Positions 8,299 to 16,700 of a stretch of 64,000 nucleotides of DNA are shown in pieces. The stretch's first letter is position 1. Every line of letters begins with the position of its first letter. The stretch lies in contig NZ_JAUQSX010000002.1 of assembly GCF_030581005.1 (NCBI RefSeq), positions 523,007-587,006 on the forward strand, given 5' to 3'. Under the pieces are notes generated by a model. It worked only from the letters and a program-made list of their open reading frames with translations, did no database searches and was not told where the DNA came from. The position numbers and the translations under genes are program-made. This stretch comes from Hymenobacter mellowenesis. GTDB lineage: Bacteria; Bacteroidota; Bacteroidia; Cytophagales; Hymenobacteraceae.

Positions 8299-9120
8299 CT
8301 ACTGCCCGAGCTTGAAGGTGAGGCCGGCCCCCACCACGGAGGTGCCCGCGGCCAGGCCACTAATGGCCTGACCAGCCGTCACATCAACGCGCATCTGGGG
8401 GATGGGGCGCCAGTAGAGACCCGTTGTCGTGCCCGTGCTCAGGTTGGCGCGGCCGGCACCGTAGGCTTCCACAAAGAAGCCGGTTTTGGCGGTGAGGGGA
8501 CCGTTCAGGGCCAACGTGCCAAGAAACTGGCCGTTGGAAATGTCTTTGGTCGTGATGCCCCGCTGGCTGAAGCCGAAGTTGGCTTCCAGGCCGAAACGCT
8601 CGCCAAGCTGCTCGGTCACGAGCAGGCGGCCGGCGGGGGCCCAAGTGCTGCTGCGCAAGCCGGCGCTGCCCGTGTTGGGCACGGCCGTTTCCACCAGAAT
8701 GGCTACCTGGGTACGGGTGTCGTAGTTGGGCGAAAGCATCAGCTTGGTGCCCACCACCAGGGGCGCCGCGCCGCGGGCCTGCAAGGCGCCGGCCTCGGTG
8801 AGGACGGTGGGGCCGTTGTGCAGGTAGCCCTGCGTCACGCGCAGCTCCATACTGTTGAAGAAGCCGATGCGCAGCGTGCCGGCGCTCAGGCTTTGGGCAA
8901 GGCCCGTGCCGCCAAACTGCCGCTGGAAGCCCGTTTCGAGCTGCACGCGGCCGGGCTGGAGCACCTGGGCCGTGATGGTTTGGCCGGGACGGTCGGCGCG
9001 AATGTTCCGCACAAAGGGGGCGTCCACGTTGGGGTTGTTTTCCTCGGCGGTGTTTTGGGCCAGGGTGAGTCCGGGGCTGCCCAACAGGGCGGCGGCGGCC
9101 AGCAGAGTGGTCTTTCGCAT
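8299..9120 (-). CDS. Outer-membrane beta-barrel protein, MetA-pathway (transporter) family
   Basis: 273 residues starting MRKTTLLAAAALLGSPGLTLAQ, a clear signal peptide ending AQ. Right after it comes IRADRPGQTITAQVLQPGRV followed by QLETGFQ, the hallmark opening of the putative MetA-pathway of phenol degradation family. The rest alternates polar and hydrophobic residues in beta-strand style and ends VGAGLTFKLGQ, as barrels do. It probably sits in the outer membrane; whether it transports anything is unknown. The ATG at 9118-9120 is chosen over an upstream start because it begins the signal peptide. A terminator follows at 8238-8265. Confidence 0.82.
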   Translation of the reverse strand: MRKTTLLAAAALLGSPGLTLAQNTAEENNPNVDAPFVRNIRADRPGQTITAQVLQPGRVQLETGFQRQFGGTGLAQSLSAGTLRIGFFNSMELRVTQGYLHNGPTVLTEAGALQARGAAPLVVGTKLMLSPNYDTRTQVAILVETAVPNTGSAGLRSSTWAPAGRLLVTEQLGERFGLEANFGFSQRGITTKDISNGQFLGTLALNGPLTAKTGFFVEAYGAGRANLSTGTTTGLYWRPIPQMRVDVTAGQAISGLAAGTSVVGAGLTFKLGQ

Positions 9121-9259
9121 GCTACCCAGACCCGCCCGGCTACGACAAGGTTCATTTTTAGTTGTGTTTTGCCTGATTTTCGTCAAAAAGTTCTACACTA
9201 ATTTCGTATTATGCCATAATTTGGCAATAAATGAAATGCAGCGTCCAATTGCCCATCTT

Positions 9260-10186
9260 ATGAAAAAGACCTCCATCCTCGGCATTCTGGCCTTGGCCAC
9301 GCTCGTAGCCGGCCGGGTTTCGGCCCAGCAAACCTTCCCGCTCTACACCGGCACCGTGCCCGATTCCAGGCCCAGCGCAGTGCAGGAAACCAGCGTGACA
9401 CTGGCCAACGGCGGCGTACGCATCTCCAACGTGGTGCAGCCCAACCTTACGGCCTTTCTGCCGCCCGCAGGCACGGCCAACGGCACGGCCGTCATCATCT
9501 GCCCAGGCGGCGGCTACACCCGCCTATCCATCGACAGCGAGGGCTACGACGTGGCCAAGCGCCTGAACGAGATGGGCGTGACGGCCTTCGTGCTGAAGTA
9601 CCGCCTGCCCAACGACCAAAGCCAGCCCGACAAGTCCATTGCGCCGCTGCTCGATGCCCAGCAGGCTCTGCGCCTCGTGCGCCAGCAGGCCGCCAAATAC
9701 AGCCTCAACCCTGAGCGCATTGGCCTGATGGGCTTTTCGGCCGGCGGGCACCTGGCGGCGTGGGCGGGCACGCAGTTTGCCCAGCCGGCCGGCGACAAGC
9801 CGGGGCCGGAATCGGTGCGGCCCGCGTTTCTAGTGCTCATGTACCCGGTTATCAGTTTCAACGACTCGCTGAAGCACACCGGCTCGCGCGACAACCTGTT
9901 GGGTAAAACGCCCACCCCGGCGCAGGTGCGGCAGTATTCCAATGAGCTGCAGGTGACGGCGCAGACGCCGCCCACCTTTCTGGTGCACGCCCAGGACGAC
10001 CGCACGGTGCCCGTCAACAACAGCATCGTGTTCTATCAGGCCTGCCTGCGCCACGGCGTGCCGGCCGAAATGCACCTCTATCCCAAGGGCGGCCACGGCT
10101 TCGGCCTAAACAACAAAACCACCAAGGACCTCTGGACTGACCGCCTGCGCAACTGGTTCGACGCCAACGGCTGGCTCACGAAGTAA
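9260..10186 (+). CDS. Secreted alpha/beta hydrolase (acetyl-esterase type)
   Basis: 308 residues from MKKTSILGILALATLVAGRVSAQQ, a clear signal peptide. An in-frame ATG 24 bases upstream (9236) would place extra residues before the signal and is less likely. The hydrolase core has the oxyanion-hole block VIICPGGGYTRLS (about residue 78), the nucleophile elbow GLMGFSAGGHLAA (Ser about residue 160), and the Asp and His blocks HAQDDRTVPVNNS and YPKGGHGFGLN near the C-terminus. This layout matches the carbohydrate esterases that remove acetyl or feruloyl groups from xylan. Acts in periplasm or outside; substrate inferred from family only. Confidence 0.9.
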   Translation: MKKTSILGILALATLVAGRVSAQQTFPLYTGTVPDSRPSAVQETSVTLANGGVRISNVVQPNLTAFLPPAGTANGTAVIICPGGGYTRLSIDSEGYDVAKRLNEMGVTAFVLKYRLPNDQSQPDKSIAPLLDAQQALRLVRQQAAKYSLNPERIGLMGFSAGGHLAAWAGTQFAQPAGDKPGPESVRPAFLVLMYPVISFNDSLKHTGSRDNLLGKTPTPAQVRQYSNELQVTAQTPPTFLVHAQDDRTVPVNNSIVFYQACLRHGVPAEMHLYPKGGHGFGLNNKTTKDLWTDRLRNWFDANGWLTK

Positions 10187-10195
10187 TAGGGGATA

Positions 10196-10265
10196 GGGCT
10201 TGGGTTAGAGCGACGTAGGGGCGTACCCGGTAAGGCCTGCCCCTAAGTCGTTCTAACCCAAGCCC
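10196..10265. repeat. Palindrome overlapping the end of the LRR-kinase gene
   Basis: Arms of about 27 nt (10196-10222 and 10239-10265) share GGGCTTGGGTTAGA and its complement, with two mismatches. The right arm encodes the last residues (GLG) and TAG stop of the kinase on the minus strand. Confidence 0.85.
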
Positions 10266-11587
10266 GTCGCAACCTCCGCCAACGCCTGCTCAATTTCGGC
10301 CATTAATGGGCGAGCGGTGGGGGTGGGCTGCCCGCAGCGCTGCTGCAACACCCACAACTGCGCCAGAGCGGCTTCTGTGGCGGGCGTGGCGTGGCACTGC
10401 GTCAGTAATTCTTCCAGCAAGCAGGCGAAAGCCCGGACCTCCACCCCTTGCAGCGCCTTGGCATTAGGGGCTGTCACTTCAAAAAAGCAGGCCGCGCCGA
10501 AGTCGCCCAGCAGCGCGTTGCCGTCGGCGGTAGTAAGAATATTATGGGCGTACAAATCGCCGTGCAGAATGCCCTGGGCGTGCAAATGCCCGGCGGCGGC
10601 GGCAATGTCCCGGGCGATGCCAAGCACTGTGGGCAGGCTGAAGCGGGTGCCGGGCGCGTACACGTCGCGCGTGCAGGTGGCCAGGCTGGGCGGGCCGGCC
10701 AGGTTGGCGAAAGCGTCGTCAATCAGCTCCAGCACCAGTCCTTCGGCGCCGGCCGGGTGGTGGCGTACTTTGCCTTCTACCGCAATCAGGTTGGGGTGCG
10801 CGCCTGCCTTCAGGCAGGCCAGCATCTCGCAGTGCGGCAGTCCGTCGCTCGTCACGGCCCCTTTGAAGAGTTTTACGGCTACCGCTATGGCGTCGGTGTT
10901 AGGTTGCTGCCACCAAGCCCGGTAAATGACGCCCGAAGCGCCCTCGCCCAGCAGTTGCCCAAGCGTGAGGGTGTTCCAATCGATGGGGCCAATGGGCTGG
11001 TTTTGCTCGGCGGCCGCTTCCAGCGCGCGCGAAACCGGATTGCCCGCATAGGCCAGCCAGGAGAGGCGCGGCAGAGCCAGCAGCCACGTCGGCAGCTCGG
11101 TGAGCTGGTTGGCGGCGAGGCGTAGCAGTTCCAGATTGGTACAGTCGGCCAGCGTTTCGGGCAACTTAGTGAGGCGGTTGCCGGCCAGCATCAGCTTCTG
11201 CAGCTGCGGGCAATGGCCGATTTCGGCCGGCAATTCTTCCAGCTGGTTATCGGTGAGGATGAGCCAGCGCAGGGCCGGCGGCAGGGCCGTGCCCGGCAGC
11301 GTGCGTATCTGGTTGGCCTTGAAGCCCACCATTTCCAGCTGGAAGCACTGGCCCAGCACGGCCGGCACTTCGGTGAACTGGTTATCGGAGCAAAACAGCA
11401 CCCGCAGCCGGTGCAGGCGCGGCAGGTCGTCGGGCAAGGATGTCAGCGCGTTGCCCGTGAGGTTGAGGACTTCGAGCGTATCAGCGAGGTTGAAGATTTC
11501 GCGGGGAAATTCGGTAAGGTCTTCGGCTAAATCAAGGCGCGTGAGGCCAGCAAGTTGGCCGGCGCGCAGTTGGGCAAGGGTGTGCAT
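10253..11587 (-). CDS. Leucine-rich repeat protein kinase
   Basis: 444 residues. The N-terminal half (about 15-205) has roughly eight leucine-rich repeats such as LEVLNLTGNALTSLPDDL and LEELPAEIGHCPQLQKL. The C-terminal half (about 225-440) is a protein kinase: glycine loop LGEGASGVIYRA, lysine in VAVKLFK, catalytic loop HGDLYAHNIL and GDFGAAC in place of DFG. No signal peptide or membrane segment is seen, so it is probably cytoplasmic. Such LRR-kinase fusions occur in Bacteroidota and probably phosphorylate Ser/Thr; target unknown. Start is the ATG at 11585-11587, just before the first repeats; the open frame upstream is low-complexity. Its C-terminal residues derive from a palindromic repeat. 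Confidence 0.9.
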   Translation of the reverse strand: MHTLAQLRAGQLAGLTRLDLAEDLTEFPREIFNLADTLEVLNLTGNALTSLPDDLPRLHRLRVLFCSDNQFTEVPAVLGQCFQLEMVGFKANQIRTLPGTALPPALRWLILTDNQLEELPAEIGHCPQLQKLMLAGNRLTKLPETLADCTNLELLRLAANQLTELPTWLLALPRLSWLAYAGNPVSRALEAAAEQNQPIGPIDWNTLTLGQLLGEGASGVIYRAWWQQPNTDAIAVAVKLFKGAVTSDGLPHCEMLACLKAGAHPNLIAVEGKVRHHPAGAEGLVLELIDDAFANLAGPPSLATCTRDVYAPGTRFSLPTVLGIARDIAAAAGHLHAQGILHGDLYAHNILTTADGNALLGDFGAACFFEVTAPNAKALQGVEVRAFACLLEELLTQCHATPATEAALAQLWVLQQRCGQPTPTARPLMAEIEQALAEVATGLG

Positions 11588-11626
11588 GGAGCAAAGGTCG
11601 GCGTAGCGCGGGCTGTGAACAGCAAA

Positions 11627-11728
11627 AAAGAACGTCATGCAGAGCGCAGCATCTTGCCTGCCACCGCTAACCTAACTGAAAGGAATGCTGGTGGCGGGCA
11701 AGATGCTGCGCTCTGCATGACGTTCTTT
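11627..11728. repeat. Intergenic palindrome, GTCATGC family, copy 1
   Basis: Arms of about 39 nt (11627-11665, 11690-11728) share AACGTCATGCAGAGCGCAGC and then CATCTTGCC, with one mismatch. It lies between two minus-strand genes. Related copies are at 18257, 18803, 36877, 47597, 52728 and 53896. Confidence 0.9.
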
Positions 11729-11750
11729 TAACTCATCCTCCCGCCCTCGC

Positions 11751-12479
11751 CTAATAGCTCTCCTTGCGTAAGCAACAGTCCCGCAGCTCCGCCTCGAACG
11801 TGTCCGGGTAGTTGGCCTTCAGCCCGTACACCACGGCTTGCAGCACCCGGCGCAGCTCCAGCTTCGCGGTGTCTTTCTGGCTCACCGACTTGCTCACCTG
11901 GGCGGCCAAGCCGCCGGTCTGGGCCAGCAAGGTTTTGTATTCATTAAAACGGGTTTGCCAATAGGTGGTGCCGAATTCGCGGCTGGCGAAAGGAGCTTTG
12001 GCCACGGCGGGCAGCAGCATATCGCGCAGGGCCTTGAGGCGCTCGTTGCGGTCTTCGCTGAGGGCGAAGCCGCCGCTTTTGCGCGTTATCAGCCCAAAGC
12101 CGGGCAGGCGGGCATCGGTGCGGGCCTTGTCGTAGCCGCTGTCTTCGTTGATGTATTTCTTCAGAATGCGCAGGCCCTCGTCGAACTGTTCGTCGAGCTC
12201 CTGCAAGCGCTGACTTTACGGGGTGCGGGCGGCGGCGGCGCTGCGCTTGTCGGTGATGGCCGCGCCGAAGTCGGTCGCCAGCTTGGCAAAGTCGGCCTGC
12301 GTTTTCCAGCGCAGCGCAAACCAGGTTTCCTTGCCCCAGGCTTCGGCCACGAGCCGGCCCACCTCGGCCAGCGGGCCGTCTTTTTTGGGGATGAGAAGTT
12401 TGGGGTTCACCGGCGCATCGGCGGGAGGAGTGGGGGCGGAAGCACCGGCCGTAGCGGGCGTGGTAGACTGGTCTGCCAT
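11751..12479 (-). pseudogene. Hypothetical protein broken by one in-frame TAA
   Basis: The frame from ATG 12477-12479 (MADQSTTPATAGASAPTPPA) to TAG 11751-11753 is 243 codons, interrupted only by a TAA at 12216-12218 after AAITDKRSAAAARTP. The reading resumes at once in the same frame with SQRLQELDEQFDEGLRILKK, which reads naturally as the continuation of one helical protein. A single C-to-T change of CAA would explain it. The N-terminal 30 residues are Pro/Thr/Ala-rich; the rest is charged and helical. Function not recognised. Alternatives are two separate short genes or a sequencing error. No motif for recoding is visible. Confidence 0.65.
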
Positions 12480-12647
12480 TGAGGTAAACAAATAAGAATG
12501 AGGGATGAAGAACACCGCCGTACGACGGCCGGACTAAGGTGCGCAGAAATTTTGAGGCGGCAAAACTCCCCGCAATGGTTTGCAGGTGGCCGCGCTGACT
12601 GCCACCGCGGCGCTCAACAGGCGTTGGCGCAAGATGCCAAGGGCCGG

Positions 12648-12742
12648 CGAGACGCTCGGGAGCCCTTGGCGCCGGGTAACATGGCCCGTCGCGGCCCTCA
12701 ACAGCCCATGTCACCTCGTGTCGGAGGCTCCCGAGCGTCTCG
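12648..12742. repeat. Complex inverted repeat in a non-coding stretch
   Basis: CGAGACGCTCGGGAGCC (12648-12664) is exactly complementary to 12726-12742, and the match continues imperfectly on both sides. A diverged direct echo (GGTAACATGGCCCGTCG versus GGTGACAAGGGCTGTCG) follows to about 12777. The whole gap 12480-12852 holds this element and no convincing gene. Confidence 0.6.
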
Positions 12743-12852
12743 ACGGCTCCCAACTTAAGGTGACAAGGGCTGTCGAGAATTCTCCCGGGCCGGGTGGTCC
12801 GCTCGCCTATCTTCGCCCCATGCGCAGGTAGTCCCCGGCCAGCGGTTGCCCC

Positions 12853-13146
12853 CTATGGTTCCGTAATAGTAATTGCTTCTGTCCTTGATAACAGGAAGTC
12901 AACAAGCTGCATAAAAATGCTTGCCGCTTGGAAGGGAGAAGCTAAATTGTCAAGGAAGTAAACACCATTAGATTTCAGCCCAACAACTACAGGTGCCCAG
13001 TCACTTGCTGACTCTGCCGCAGCATATCGTAGCGAAAGCTCCAACGTTTCATTTTCAGTAGCCGATACAGTAAAGCGCTGCTCAAGAAACTGCCGAGTTG
13101 CTTGAGTATCGAGCTTCTGGCATTCGATGAAGTATTCTTTGCCCAT
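12853..13146 (-). CDS. Hypothetical small protein
   Basis: 97 residues starting MGKEYFIECQKLDTQATRQF. Not recognised. It alternates charged helix and strand segments, has one Cys, no signal peptide and no membrane segment. Codon use is AT-richer than in neighbouring genes, which suggests acquisition. The ATG at 13144-13146 lies in the first copy of a 25-bp tandem duplication, so a second copy of the start region lies directly upstream. Confidence 0.6.
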   Translation of the reverse strand: MGKEYFIECQKLDTQATRQFLEQRFTVSATENETLELSLRYAAAESASDWAPVVVGLKSNGVYFLDNLASPFQAASIFMQLVDFLLSRTEAITITEP

Positions 13147-13193
13147 AGTTAGAAAGGCTTTTTGAAGCCATAGTTAGAAAGGCTTTTTGAAGC
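13144..13193. repeat. Perfect 25-bp tandem duplication
   Basis: The unit beginning CATAGTTAGAAAGGC occurs at 13144-13168 and again, identical, at 13169-13193. It copies the start codon and upstream sequence of the minus-strand gene at 12853-13146. Exact identity suggests a recent event. Confidence 0.95.
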
Positions 13194-13290
13194 AGTTACG
13201 GAGGCAGTTCAGGAATTTCTAAGACGACTAAATGAGAATGTGATTCAGATAAGAAAGTAGCTTTGATGCAAATAATTAAAACGAAAAATC

Positions 13291-13767
13291 ATGGGCGGAA
13301 TCAGATGGAATACAGTTCATTTTAAACGTAATCCAAGTCGGGATGAAGTGAAAGCGCAGTTATTAGAAATTACGGGTTTAGCTCTGCGTTTTGATGAAGA
13401 ATTTGAAGAGTATCTAAAAGTAATTCATCCTGCTCGGCCTGATATAGTAGCGACGATTTCTTAGTTTGAGAAAGATGCATCTAAGAGAGAAGCAACGCTC
13501 CGCGAGTTTGGTATTGTGATGGCTAAAGAAATAGAATTCTATAAGGCCCTACCGGATAGTATCGGTGTAGAATTAGAAATAGGACACATTGATTATCTGG
13601 AAATTTCTGCTTTGTATCTGCTAAGGCAACTTGGAGGTAAATGTGAAGAAGATTTTGACTTACCTGTATGGGCGGGCAAGAAATGGGAAGATATTTGGCC
13701 GCGTACACAATGGGGGCAATTAAAAGCCCGTTGGCATGGCTGGCGTTTTGGTACGCTTCCTAATTGA
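13291..13767 (+). pseudogene. Hypothetical protein broken by one in-frame TAG
   Basis: The frame starts at ATG 13291 (MGGIRWNTVHFKRNPSRDEV) and runs 158 codons to TGA 13765-13767, with one TAG at codon 58 (13462-13464) after DIVATIS. Reading continues in frame as FEKDASKREATLREFGIVMA and on to WHGWRFGTLPN. The text on both sides is similar in style (charged, Trp-rich end). A TGG or CAG to TAG change would account for it. The second half alone could start at ATG 13519. AT-rich compared with flanking genes, so probably acquired. Function unknown. The 3' end stops four bases from the convergent helicase gene. Confidence 0.6.
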
Positions 13768-13770
13768 ATC

Positions 13771-16700
13771 TCACACCTCCACCACTTCCCCCGTCCCGAA
13801 ATAATAGATAACCCCGCGCACCTCCGCGTACCCCAATTGTTCGAATAGCGTGGCGTAGTTGCGCAGCAGGCGCTTGTGTTTCTCCTGCGGCGGGGGCAGG
13901 CGGAAATCCAGCAGCGTGACGCGGCCACCCAGGCGGTGGTGGGCTTCGAGGGAGGGTTCGAGCACCACGCGGTCGGGCTTGTAGTCGCGCAGCTTCACGC
14001 CGCCCACCAATATTTCGCGTTCCGTTTCCACGCTCAGGTGCGGGGCGAAGTAGGGGGCTAGGCGCGGGTCGCTCACCAGCGTTTCGAGGCTTTCGACCAG
14101 CGCGGGCCGCTCCTTGGCGCTCAATATCCCCTCGGCCACGAGCTGGCTGGCCACGCGGCCCACATCGCCGGCCGTAAGCAGGCGGCGCAGGGCAAAGTGC
14201 AGCTTGCGGTTCCACTCGCTCTGGGCCTTTTGCTCGTCAAAATCGAAGAGCGTGGTGGCGTGGCGGCGCAGCTTCAGGCGCTCCTCCCAGGGCGCGGCGG
14301 CGAGGTTGGTCAACTCGTAGGTGTTGGGTGTTGGGTGTTGGGTGTTGGGTTTTTTCGCAGCGGCGGGCGTGCCTTTCGATACGACGAACGACACCTGTTC
14401 TTCCTGCCACTCGCCGCGGCCCAGCAGGTAGCCGTGGAGCAGGTCGGCCACGGTGCGGGCGGCCGTGGTGGGCGCGGCGGCGTCCAATTCGTCGGTTTTG
14501 GTGGTTTTCTGGGGCTCCGGCCGCTTGCTGATGACGTAGAGGCGGTGGCGCGGCCGGGTGAAGGCCACGTACAGCGTATTCAACCCTTCGAGAAAGGTTT
14601 TCTCGCGTTCCTCGTCGTACTGCCCGCCCAATACCGTCTGCTGAATGCCCTTGCTCAAGCTCACCACCGCCACGTCGGGCATCAGCTCGATGGGTTTCTG
14701 GCCCGCCTCCAGGTGGCCCCACAGCAGCGTGCCCCGGTGCGGCTCCAGGCTCCAGTCGGCAAAGGGCACGATGACCACGCCATAGGCCAACCCCTTGGCC
14801 TTGTGCACCGTGGTGATGGTGATGGCCGCCCGCCCGCCCGGCGCGTTGATGCTGATGCGCCCCTTGCGCTCCTCCCAGTGGGTGAGGAAGTTGCCCAGGT
14901 TGTTGCCAAATTTTAGGCTGTATTCCAGCGTCAAATCGAGGAAGCGGAAAAGGTAGTCGCTCTCCCCGTTGCGCCCCAGCAGCCCGAACAGGTTCAGCAG
15001 CCGCTCGGCCAGCTCGTAGAGGCCCAGGCTGCCGGTTTCGGCCTCGTTCACGTCGTAGCCCAGCGCCCGCAGTTCGTCAAAAAACGACGTGCCGCCCGCC
15101 GCATTCGCCACCGCCGCAATGTGCCGGGCGCGCGCCGGCGTGGGGGCCAGCCCGCGCACCACCTTGTCCACGAGCAACAGGGCTTCGGCCCGCGCCAGCG
15201 TATCGGCCGGCTGATGCAGCACCCGCAATATGCTCACCAACAAATTCACCACCTCCGCAAATTCCAGCGCCAGCGAATCGGCCGAAATAATGGCGTAGCC
15301 CCGCTCTTTCAGGAACTTGGCAATGGTCTTGCTGGCCCCCCGCGTGCGGCACAGCACCGAGATATCCTGCAACTCATACCCGTCGCGCAGGGCTTGCTCC
15401 ACCAGCTGCAGGGTGAGGTAGCAGGTGCTCTCATCGTAGCCCAGCAGCGCCTCGGCCGCGTGGCCGGGGAGGGGCTCGGTAGTGTAGGCGCCGGTGGCGG
15501 GGTCGTAGCGAAGGGCGGGCGCGTCTTTTTGGGTGAAGAGGAGTTCGACGTGGCCGCTGACCCCACCCCTAGCCCCTCCCCGGTGGGGAGGGGGACTAGT
15601 TTCTATCCCTAGACTACTGTCTTCATCGTCATTTTTATAAACCAGATTAGAGCTATAGCTAGAATCTAGTCCCCCCTCCCCACCGGGGAGGGGGCTAGGG
15701 GGTGGGGTAAACGTAGGTGCCTCCTGCCCAAAGTCCTTATCATAAATCCCCGTCACCAGCCCCAGCGCCTCGTGCCGCGTACTCACCGCCTCAAAAAACG
15801 AGTTATTAAAGTCAATAATCTCCCGCGCCGACCGGTAATTCACCTGCAACGCCCGCGGCTCCAGCTTCCCGCGAAACGATTCGTATCGCCCCCGTAGCAG
15901 CTCGCGCATCTCCGGCTCGCGGGCCCGCGCCGCCAGCGCCTCCGTGTTGCCCTGGTGCAAGCGCAGAATCTGCTCCATCTCGCCTCCGCGCCAGCGGTAA
16001 ATGGCCTGCTTGGCATCGCCCACCGCCAGGCTGCTGTGCCCATTCGCCAGCGTATTTTCCACCAGCGGCAGCAAATTATTCCACTGCAAAACGGACGTAT
16101 CCTGAAACTCGTCAATCAGAATATGCTCGTATTTCTCGCCCAGCCGCTCGTACAAAAACGGCACCGGCTCAGTAAGTACAATGCTGGCAATTCTTCGGTT
16201 AAATTCCGAAATCAATACCACGTTGCGCTCGCGGCTGATTTGCTCCACTATTTTATTTAATTCACTCAACAACGAAGCGTGAAATAAATACGGTTGCATC
16301 GCCGCCAGCAATAAATAATTCGGCAAATACTCGTCCCGCATTTTATCCAGCGTGGCCACCAGCGCCGTCAGCGGCTCGCGCACCGCATCCACCCGCGCCT
16401 TGTCGGCGGGCGACTTAATTTTTCCGCCGTGCCATTTATCCTCGGCCAGCGTTTTGCGCACGTAGCTGTTTGGCCCCGCGTCGGCCTGCAGCAGCGCCAC
16501 GCCCTTCTGCACGTATTGGCCGATGCCGCTTTTGCCATAATACAGGTCGTCCACGCGCACATCGGCCTGCTCCAGAATCGCCGCGCCCACCTCCTGCGTC
16601 TGCGCAAACGCCGCCTCAATCTCCGTCCGCCGCGCCCGAATCTCCTTGTCCAGCCGCCGGAAATCGGCTAGGCTCAACCTATCCAGCTGCGCCACCGCCT

